Virus record (IMG/VR): IMGVR_UViG_3300007539_000064
Span: 1 to 36,661 of that record
Reading direction: 5' to 3' (one strand)
From: a virus
Length of the DNA stretch: 36,661 nucleotides
A model generated the notes under the pieces. It was given only the letters and a program-made list of their open reading frames with translations, made no database searches and had not been told where the DNA came from. The position numbers and the translations under genes are program-made. Positions within the stretch are counted from its first letter, which is position 1. The number at the start of each line of letters is the position of its first letter. Positions 25,201 through 32,400 of the stretch are shown in pieces.

Positions 25201-26377
25201 AAATTTGGAAACAAGAAACGATCTGTGCATAAGCATCGTTTAGTAGACGCCAACCTGTACCACCAAATGAAAGCATGGTAAATGCGTTAGCAACCATAGA
25301 CTTACCTTGTTCAGGAGTAGCACCGATCACTGGATTTTCTTGTTCTAATGGAATTAAACCAATGTTTGGAGAAACAATCTTAGCACCGTCAATTTTTGCA
25401 CCGTTTAATCCAAGGAAAGAAAGAATTGAACAGTTTTGTATATATGGCGAAACAGTAATGAATGGATTAGTATCAGGTAGGTTAGTGTAACCTGTTCTAT
25501 CTACAGTTGTATCATTTGGATCGTCGAATGCAACACAATAATCACCAGTCCATAAAGGAACAAAATTAGCATCAACCTTATCTCTAAATGTAAATTCACC
25601 AAAATAACAAGCGTTTCTAACACGTAGAATATCTTGGTTTGCGTTTGCAGGACGGATAATACAACCACGCAAACCGTCACCTTTGATAACTGTGTTGTCT
25701 GGAACAATAACCGGGTTTTGTTCTTCGTAATCACCTACAGCAATTTTGACGTTTACACGTACACCATTTGTTGTACCGTCTACATTATAAACTAAACCAG
25801 AAGCAATTTGACACGCACGTTTGATTGTTCTTACAGGTTTGTTCAAACCATCATTAGCATCATTACCACGTTCTGCAGACACATACACAACGTTACCACC
25901 GTAAACATCTGGGTTTTCAAATGCTAAAGAACCATCACTTGTTAGACGTAAAACCTGTCCATCGATTCCATTTTCTGTTGGTAAAACAATATCATATGAA
26001 CTTGGAATAGTAGTAGGCGCTTTAATATTAATACTGTCAAGACCTGAAGCAGTTGCTTCTCTCATCTTCAGTGACTTAGCATTGTCAATAGTAACATCAT
26101 CAAGAAATTCTAAGTCGCTAATAGAACCGATAAATTTCTTTTCACCGTCAATTGTCATATCAATGGTGCCAGATGTACTATCATCAGGTTCGTTAACTGC
26201 TAATTCAGTATCTTTAGAAAAAATTCTTCTTGTAATATCTTGAACAGTATTGTCATCTCTAAGTAGGAAAACTTTACCGTCTGCTGTGTTAATTGCTAAT
26301 TCGCCGCTGTCTAATTGTGAAACTATAGGTTTCTTGTCAGCGACCGCACTTCGCTTGTGTCTAATTCTGGTTGCCAT
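16274..26377 (-). CDS. Giant tail fibre with S74 chaperone C-terminus (3367 aa)
   Basis: Probably a long receptor-binding fibre. Order of parts: a phage-attachment-like head (LDSGELAINTADGKVFLLRD, ~22-41); a right-handed beta-helix-like region (~160-460, with VYVSAERGNDANDG, VIKGDGLRGCIIRP); one cysteine unit (DEAKCRRDLGIILDAI, ~513-528); several HGL-type small beta domains; glycine/serine shaft with seven GxGSGLTxLNASxLxSGTxPxxR units; a trimeric head-like stretch of NTAIG/NVAIG repeats; and a C-terminal peptidase S74 domain. That domain shows SDERLK near residue 3245, VGVSAQEVQKVLPEAV and LTVKYERMVPLLIEAVKE, then a coiled coil. In this family the domain trims itself off after trimerisation at the Ser of SDERLK. 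AGGAG precedes the ATG; a long leader and a late promoter lie upstream. Confidence 0.9.
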   Translation of the reverse strand: MATRIRHKRSAVADKKPIVSQLDSGELAINTADGKVFLLRDDNTVQDITRRIFSKDTELAVNEPDDSTSGTIDMTIDGEKKFIGSISDLEFLDDVTIDNAKSLKMREATASGLDSINIKAPTTIPSSYDIVLPTENGIDGQVLRLTSDGSLAFENPDVYGGNVVYVSAERGNDANDGLNKPVRTIKRACQIASGLVYNVDGTTNGVRVNVKIAVGDYEEQNPVIVPDNTVIKGDGLRGCIIRPANANQDILRVRNACYFGEFTFRDKVDANFVPLWTGDYCVAFDDPNDTTVDRTGYTNLPDTNPFITVSPYIQNCSILSFLGLNGAKIDGAKIVSPNIGLIPLEQENPVIGATPEQGKSMVANAFTMLSFGGTGWRLLNDAYAQIVSCFQIFLLNGVYTQSGGYCSITNSATNFGLYSLRSSGYSPKAFVFDRAFVTATGQSEGLQTVSIVGLNRTAPVEEFVLRFRDPEYKIAYDLIQGETQNIIDDTITYITNSVAAATPGDIWYLFNYDEAKCRRDLGIILDAISKDTWATSNALTRQAALAYYSQRIADSSNITISGQEEQTIDALEEASRLTGIVLTDLDSEPRAYVDELFDLIKNAIADPDSIPASFDVSSEGEITNQFKDPPDEVLFNGGSGVSEVTNIFTKTAHGLVNGEQVVYSANGNVPIQGLDEEQTYYVKLINVNEFSLTFDDSLEFDVNIIATSSGTHKFLTNIKEFFVKEVISSHTTYQKLILPSGSEGYAFVPGRQITATTGAANNRAIVYSWTPNLRELVVSIEEVAVGESTQRVQFSNLSIIDDDHTPSPYTNIGVSEVQPFNGYSTATFTIEPTVAGELLTNLTALPEKAIWLHRPSIVNSSAHTWEFAGSGTDYNALPQNGGNTRTEYEQFEELPGRCYSSGTNELGDFKVGDFITAFNRTGNITFRNKVQVDELDALRLSLSNVAIEEISTSVNLGDDEIGGPSDARLSTQLATRSFLSNRLGGFIDKSVSTAAVPGAIVQLNTNGQLNPDLIPATRQFTSTNTDGYESRLTQVDEIPAIDLKAGDIGTEEYDQIELTFSSPISASDGDLITQPATGARGKAKGDYSNSTNLLVASEDNQFKPGEDSTGTDFDTTNNIFIAGVDTGQAPLTLGAVSEITDNFFLKSSNSSQYLVLDSSGAPFNFTVETITNVERTSNVATITTSGNHNLAIGNNVEVECNDTLYNVNGLVTSVPSSTTFTIANTGSNEGSKVATGTVRTIVTSADGNAQGAVTETRYGVCTNVDNANITGGSGYTPTLGTLVYEMVDLQAKTGVGTGAKADVTVTAGQISDVDLRRGGTGYAAGDLLELNASDVGGTGSGFEIEVSAIEDRAYVNILGGELYVASASSIDFIEDNDAVSSKITTTLDDSIVNQFLAGTTAGGGNVDYTTYRITMTAHGYSDGDPIRYNTLGNVAIGGLLNGSVYYAKRIDADTIEVYEDFSLLNQIEFLTTPANNAHQWTRFNVNIYDNSIIVPSHGLTTGDAIRLEEEDDGSSGTGLFSINGAQVTSGSRFFIGSVTTNSFTLHTLRSDALSSINGLVTNASDITATGTGDADVIPNNVQVNTVINTSSRLKANWNTLAVTNIDASNIISGTVSPSRLGASGVASSDTFLRGDSAYAVAVQTLTKASTTDNPITLTGPNTSGDYYGAVDIGIANVDYDPGGTYSTLGTSRFFQAQFDVDAAGTGQVFIKDGVVDAGTLDGLDSSYFLNPANLTSNVPVNRGGTNLSTYADGDLIYAQTSGTLNALNIGRQGNILVVDSGYPVWGDAVDILDSLDIGAADTSSKSTATGKVYNENLTTVEISGEADVTRIGASTTTRAITSFIDGYDAATSQVVAVNLNGFSRTTNENVNNTDDFIPLSSTATIEVGMVVTGSASLQANTVVTGVADDVVYIDKPTVGTIPTTSALTFTYTPEVLGIRAGDFVTIASSGVASLDGTWPVLGATINATSFTVQTELNVTVSSSGGVAGSAVINNKLIVKHQKVIFGDAEASTTPADVEIHGAAGIGTDIGGGEIKIVGGLGTGAGTGGDFVVETGTVATTSDFIQSPAERLRIDTSGVLTYTGYAVFTTTTGLKIPVGTSAQRPGETGVSTAAAQGQIRYNTSDSTFEGYDGSNWGSLGGVKDVDQDTKIEAESSAGADNDELDFYTAGTQRMQVGATGNLLYGDGLNKFTIDFATGDTIIAGNLTVNGTTVTLNTTTLDVEDLNITVAKGAANAAAADGAGLTVDGANATWTYDATNTSWDSSEDINLVSGKAYYINDVSVLNSTTLGTNIVNSSLTVVGTLNTGAISSGFGNIDIGSSNLTATGTVSLGATSFNDNNITNVGTISLDTIQKDAGTGINFAASTIVTVSDTTESTLATDGALIIAGGVGIAKKLRVGGIIYGNGSGLTNLNASQLLSGTIPDAVLPTSQTGKTFTSDITVNGHLIGEGGGSSATNFFAGGGAAVTTGIDSVGVGDGVFGAVLTGDQNTGVGKDALALVTASANNTAMGAYTLSQIDAATGGNTAIGAESMQNSITANANVAIGYKALEIANASNNVIIGYGAGATITTGSNNIVIGKDAAPTANTTDNEITLGTASHTNLRIPGVGLTINTTTLSFSGTTGFAGVGTSLTALNASQLTSGTVPDGRISSSSVTQHETDIDAVGTLNAGAISSGFGNINIGTSTFTGNGSGLTTLNASNLSSGTVAGARLGGNQSMSGIKTFSNTTEASSTTTGAVKVSGGVGIAKNLHVGGTITGNGSGLSTLNASNLSSGTVPNARISGSYTGILGTGALNAGQITSGFGNINIGTSTFTGNGSGLTNVSADTLDGIDSTQFLRSDANDTASGVISLVGAGAQRLVVRNTTNAGGARIDFTDHASNTQYGRLNFEHSDSASPGNAYGAVFKFQTTEPNLAVTIDGPGDFYVNGNKVWHAGNDGAGSGLDADTVDGQDIGDFVNGAGVDNGLTTIRVNDADFIVQDTTDGTTNYIWRDHSDNKLYLGTANAVPTLRSTLDLNLNNITNGGTISGTFSGNGASITSINAGNITSGTFPDLFSASTRYNIGFIDGYGGNSYDKIRVWNSSSYTIGMTSAQSYGWLNDYAMTFTMNDDTDRGFLWRDTSDVASDGAMSLTTNGNLMVKNAIGLAGNTGAYIQAANTQNYGTIRVEGTNGTSGSYAGYSIRDDWVMMSSSAANCGLYNDTDNEWALYAEQNSYTYIYYNGSWKARAQNEGWYVNGQLLATSEVTAYYSDERLKTFTGKLEGALDKVKALNGYLYVENETAKKYGYNNDNAQVGVSAQEVQKVLPEAVVAAPFDLDEDGNSKSGEDYLTVKYERMVPLLIEAVKEADDKIEAQAAEIAELKAMVQKLIEKN

Positions 26378-26447
26378 AAGGCTTATCTCCTATCAAGGTA
26401 CGGGTCAAGTCTATGTAGACGCCCACGTTAAAGCAATAGAAATTGCT
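26378..26447 (-). promoter_or_regulatory. Structured 5' leader of the giant fibre gene
   Basis: About 70 nt between predicted start and ATG. Hairpin 1: AGCAAT-TTCT-ATTGCT at 26447-26432. Hairpin 2: GGG...CCC (26424-26402) around GTCT-ACAT-AGAC (26420-26409). AGGAG follows unpaired. Most other late leaders here are 0-18 nt. Confidence 0.5.
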
Positions 26448-26451
26448 AAAT

Positions 26452-26460
26452 GTATTTATC
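26452..26460 (-). promoter_or_regulatory. Late promoter motif for the 3367-aa fibre
   Basis: GATAAATAC on the minus strand, in the 106-bp gap after the 2328-aa gene. Predicted start near 26447, exactly at the base of the first leader hairpin. Confidence 0.7.
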
Positions 26461-26473
26461 AAGGAAATTAATA

Positions 26474-26497
26474 GTGGTAGTTTTTAGAAACTACCAC
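26474..26497. repeat. Hairpin spanning the stop codon of the 2328-aa gene
   Basis: Perfect 10-bp stem GTGGTAGTTT / AAACTACCAC with a 4-nt loop. On the minus strand the loop (CTAA) carries the TAA stop and the 5' arm encodes the last residues (GGSF). No T-run follows. It may be a weak terminator or 3'-end stabiliser. Confidence 0.6.
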
Positions 26498-29400
26498 CAT
26501 CGATTGTATCAGTCCAAACTGGTGTTGAATCAACATCGCTTGTAACAGTTAGTATTTGGAATGATTCGCTTGCATCACTTGTACCTGCGGCATCAGTAAC
26601 TTGTACAGGATCTGCTGTGTTTCCGTATAGTATACCGTTTTCAGTAAATGTGCTTGCTCCAGTACCACCATATTGTACTTCAAGATCACTAGTTAAAATA
26701 AGCGTTCCGATATCAGCATTTACAACAGTTATTTTATTATTAACTGCATCAATAATTTCAGTACTATCGTCTGCAAAAATACTACCAGTAAATCCTGCCG
26801 CATCAAGTATACCATCTACAACTAAGTTTGTTGTAAATGTTGAATTTAGTTCGCTGATTCTAAATTTTTCAGTTAGCAATCCATTATGCATGGTGCTAAT
26901 AATCATATCAAAGTCTTCACCACCGCCTGTTACATCTGTGCTAACAACATCAACTTGTGCTGCTGTTTCAAAGTTGTTTAGGAATGTTTCTAACTCGAAC
27001 TTCATACCAGTACCAGCACCAGAAGTAATTGCACCAGTGGTAGTATGGTGTGCAAGTGTTAACGGATATACAATATCATCTGCTGCGCTATCAGGTGCAT
27101 CTGTAATAAGTCTAATTGTATCTGGAGCATAAACAGTTTCGCCTCTAATTGTAAGTGTGCTTGTTCCTAAATGACCAATTTGAATATCACCGCCTATTGT
27201 GCCACCGACATATAAGTTGCCACCTATACCCATGCCGCCTGTAACAACAACTGCTCCGCTTTCAGTACTTCTTGATTGTGTATCACTGTTAATTGTAATA
27301 TCAACAGACTCGTCAACATCCAATTCACTTGCATTCAAATACATTCTCTTTGAACCGTCAGCGTAAAATTCTAACGTATCTTCGTCTGTTCCTGGGCCAG
27401 TTTCTGGTCTAATAAATGTATCTTGGTCGGCATCGATAGTACCAACCAACGAACTCCAGTTTACACCATTATAGCCTTCATAAAACTGTAGGTCTGTGTT
27501 AAAGCGTACTTGACCAATTACTGGTACAGACGGACGAGCACTTGTGTCTCCTACCGGTACTTGAATACTCTTGTCACTATCAATAACAACAAAGTCGTTG
27601 TTGATCGTCATTGTACCAGTGTCTGCACCTATAATAATTGTAGTCGCGTCGCCCATTGCATTTACTGTTGTTACAGTTGTGTTAAGTAAGTTTACAGTTA
27701 ATGAATCAGTTGTAACATTAGTAGTAGGATTTTCTCCTAATTTGATATCATCTTTAACAACTAGGCTGTTGTTAATAGTTGTTGTACCAATCAAATCACC
27801 AATGTTAATGTTTGCCGCGCCACCAGCAAAGTTAACGGTATTAGCATTATCATTAACTAGGTTAAACTCACTTGCAGTAGTTGTTAAGTCTCCGCCATCG
27901 ACTGCAATGTCTAGTTCAAAAGTAACATCGCCTTCAACTGTGCCGCCTGTGATTTTATTTAGATAGTTGTTGCTTAGGAATTGTACCACAGCATTTTGTG
28001 TAGGTACAGTATTAATATCTGCTGTACCTGTACTTGCTATAAGGTTTGTATTATCACTAACTTCTTTTAATTCAACACCAACTGGAATACCAAATCTTTG
28101 GAAGGGACCAATGCTTGCAATACCTGTTAAATCAATCTGGTTAGCATTAAGAGTAATAGCACCAGTAAGTGCGTTAACTGCAAAGAAATTACCAACTCTA
28201 AAGTTACCAATTTGGTCAACAGTACCACCTGCAAACACTTTACCAGTGTTTGTTTCAACAATTTCGTTTGCAGCAATCGGAGAACCTCCAAAGAACGGAA
28301 GTGCGTTGTAAGTGATACCTGCACCAACATATTCAAATGCATGTCCTGAAGTTGATACAGTACTTACACGTTGCATGTTACCTAGTGTACCTTTTTCTAC
28401 TGATAGTACACCTGGGAATAATGTAAGTTCTGCAACACCACCATATTCTAAGTTTAGTAATCTGATTGCTTCATCTTCAATGTCTTGTGCTTTGAACATA
28501 ATCAATTGTCTGTCAGCATAATCTGCCATAGATGCCAAACCTTCATAATTATGATCTTGTTCAATAGGAAGATAAACTGTGTTTCCTGATTCAGAAATTA
28601 CAGTAGTTTCAATAACTTCAGCAATTTTATATACAAGTGTTTTAAGAATCAATCCTGCTGCTGCGCTGCCATTTGTACCATCTGTTTCTTGTAGTAATGT
28701 AGGTGTACCGCTAGGTGTGATATCTATGTTTTGTGCTACATCGCTTAATACTCTTGCTAGATGCTTATATGTAAATTCGGTAATATCTTGTTGATCTGCA
28801 TTACCTTCTGATGCTGCACTTAAAATTGTGCCACTGTAATAAGCTTCTGCTGCTCTGCGTGTTTGTTTGTTACCACCATACATCATATCATAAACTGCTG
28901 CATCAATAATGTAGTTTGTATCTCTTCTACATTTTTCTACATTATATCTAAAGCCAATGATATTTTGAGTAATATAATCAATTACTTGCTGCTGATATGT
29001 TGTGCTATTTGTAAGGATATTGTCTGCTGCTTCTACAAGACTGCTACTAATCCAACTGTAATCTGGATTAGTATTTTGTGGAGTAGTACCCAGTCCTAAA
29101 CTGTCTGTGATTGCAAGAATTAAAATATTATAAAGTTCGTTTGCAACTTCGCTTTCTGTTGAAGTACCAAATGTTCCGCTTAGATCTTGTGTTTCGCTAT
29201 TTCCAGGCTGAGGAGCAATTGGTACACCTTCAATAACACTAACACTAATATCTCTTAAGTGTTCAATAGCATCAGCAGTTTGTGATTCTTGTCCAGCAAT
29301 AGTAGAAACACCATCATCAAAATACGCTCTAGTGCTTACTAGTATACTTCTGTTTCCGCCATACAGCATATCATGTGACACACTGTCAATAATATACTCA

Positions 29401-32400
29401 CTATCTCTACGACATTTTGCTTCATCATAACTTAAACCATTCAAACTTGTGTTAATATAATCAATTACACTTTGTACAAGATCTGATTGAGAACTGTCTC
29501 CGCTTGCTAAGATTAAATCTCTTGAGTTTGTTAAGTTAGAAGCAACCCAAGTTAAATCAGGCTCATAAAGTGATGGAAGATTTTCTGTACTTTCTTCTTG
29601 TAACACATCAACAATATAAGTTACTAAGCCTGCTAATTCATCCATTTCTGCTGAACTAGCAGGATTACCTGTAAGTGTTTGTCCTGCTCTGTTTTCTATA
29701 ATTACATCGTCAGCAATATCAATTAATTGCTGGTATGCAGCAATTGTTTCGTCTTTTTGTGATGCAGGAATTTGTGATGCAGTTCCTTCAAAATACGCTA
29801 ATGCTGCTGTTCTTGTTGCAAAGTTTGTACCATATTGAATGTCATGAGATACGGCATCAATAATATATCCTGTGTCTCTTTCGCACTTTGCTTGATCGTA
29901 AACTAAAGTTGGGAAACTTAAATTGATCCAGGCAATTAACTCACTAATAATGAACGTTCTGTTACTTTGTAACAATGTTCTAGCATATGCTTTATTAACA
30001 TCCGATCCAGGATCAGTAAATGTTAATGGATCAGCATTACCGACACCATTTTGTAAAATATCAATAATTTCATCAAACAAGTCATTACATGCTGTTACGC
30101 TTGCACTATCTGCTGCAACAAGTGTTGCTACTTCTGTTCTTAGATATGTGATTGCTGCAACAGTTTCTATTAATTGATCACTAATTACTAAAGAAGCATT
30201 TGCATTATAATATGCAAGTCCTGCTTGTATACTGTTATAATTTGTACCTAGAACTAAGTCATAAGTTACAGCATCTAGAATTAAAGCAGTATCTCTTGCA
30301 CATTTTGCACTGTCATAAACAAAATAGTTGTTAGCAATATACTTAATTGTATCTTCAACAAGAAAATCTCTGTTTGCTTGTAATAATCTATTTGCATCGA
30401 TTAATTCTTGACTTGCAGGTGTTGGTGCAGGAAATGTTCTACCTTCACTAGGCAATGCAACTTGAGCGCCAAAGCCGCCATCTGGCACAGTAGTTAAGGT
30501 TTGGTCTGCAAATTCAATTAAGTTTAGAATAATATCAAATCTGTCATTTACTCTTTCAACTGCAACACTGCTACCTGCTGCGCCTGCTGCTGCTAGTGTT
30601 TTTAAATATCTAATCGAAATAATAGTTGCAGGTTTTTGTGCAACATCAAAATATGTTGCTGTTGCTCTTTGATATGCTTGTCCTGCTTGAATACTATTGT
30701 GATTTGTGCCTAGTTTAACATCTCTTACAACAGCATCTAAAATAAGTTCTACATCTCTTTTACACTTTGTTCTATCATATGTAAAGTTTGGATATGTTGT
30801 AAGCAAATAACTTGTAATATTTGTTGCAAAATTATCTTGTGCTGCAAACAATGAACTTCTTGCTGCTTGTACATCTGCTGCTGCCCAAAGCACACTTGGA
30901 TATTGTACTTCAGGTAAGTTTGTCAATGCACCTGTGTTAATTACTTCAATAATAATATCAATATAATCGTCTGCACGTTCTGCTTCAACACCTGTTGCAT
31001 TTGCTGCTGATGTATCTTGTACTAACAAGTTACCAGTAGACCTAAATACTGGATCTCCTTGCAAAATCTGTGTTGTAATTTCTTTTAATCTGCCATATGC
31101 TGCAATAGTAGCAGTAGTTTCGTCTGCTCCTAATTGACTTGCTGTTCCTACAAAATACGCTTGTGCTACGTCCCTAGTTGCATAGTTACCGCCATATAAG
31201 ATATCATAAACTAATCCGTCAACAATATGACCTACATCTTTGTAACATGCGTCTTGATCATAATCTAATGTAGGATAGTTTACGTCTACCCACTTTATAA
31301 TTTCTTCTTGAATAAAATCTTTGTTGTTAACAAGTTGATCTCTTGCATTTTCTCTTGCTGCAATAACACCTGTTGGTGAAGGATATGTATAATCGTCTGC
31401 ACTTGTGCTATCACCTCTTGAAAGGATTTCGATAATCTCATCCATTGCATTGTTGACTCTGCTTGTAGCAGTTGAACTTGCTGCTACATTAGGTAAAGCA
31501 AGCATAAGTGTTTTTAAATATTGGTATGCTGCAATAGTTTGTACTTTTTGTTTTTGGTATACAACACTTGCATTTGCACGAGCATATGCTCTACCTGCTG
31601 TAACACTTGAATAGTTTGTTCCTAAAGCAGTATCATATGCAACCGCAGTTGTAATTTGTCTAACATCTCTTTCACACTTATCTTGATTATATGAAAGATC
31701 TGTAAATTGATCTGAAATATAATTTACAACTTCGTCAATAATAAAGTCTTTATTTTGTACAATATTATCTTTTGCAGCAATTACCCCGCTATCAATATTT
31801 GTAAGTTCGTTATAAACTACATCAGGTACCGCAGTACTATCGCCCTGTGTGATTGTATTTGTAATAATTGCAAAGTTTTCAATTATGTTATATCTATAGT
31901 CTAAGTTAGCAGGATCTGTATCAGGAACACATTTTAGCATTTCGTCCCTTGCTGCTTCAATACCGTATATTGTAGGTGCTAACTGTTGATTAAGAACTTT
32001 TTGCGATGTTGCACGAAGATAACTTCTTCCTGCATTAATACTTTGATAGTTTGTGCCAAGTGCAGAATCGCCCGAAACTGCATCAATAATTCTTTGTATA
32101 TCTCTTCTACAAATTGTTTCATCATAAATGAAAGGCTGTGTTGTAATATTAGATTCGGTTACATAATATTTTGTTTCATCACCTTCAAACGTAATAATAG
32201 AACCTGTCTGCGGAATATCACGTAAACTATCTACTTCAACTATTCTATTTGTAATTAGGTTTACAGTACCTGTTGCAGGAATACTAAATCCGCCACCTGT
32301 AAATGTAATAGTAGGTATAAAGTCATATCCACTACCTTGTTCATTAATACTAACAGCAACAACTTTACCTGTTGCAGGGTCAATACTTGCAGTACCTGTT

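Noticed and set aside
28880-32125. CRISPR-like array from the regular spacing of repeats
   Set aside because: Repeats are coding, in frame, diverged and spaced by ~450 bp; they encode protein domains.
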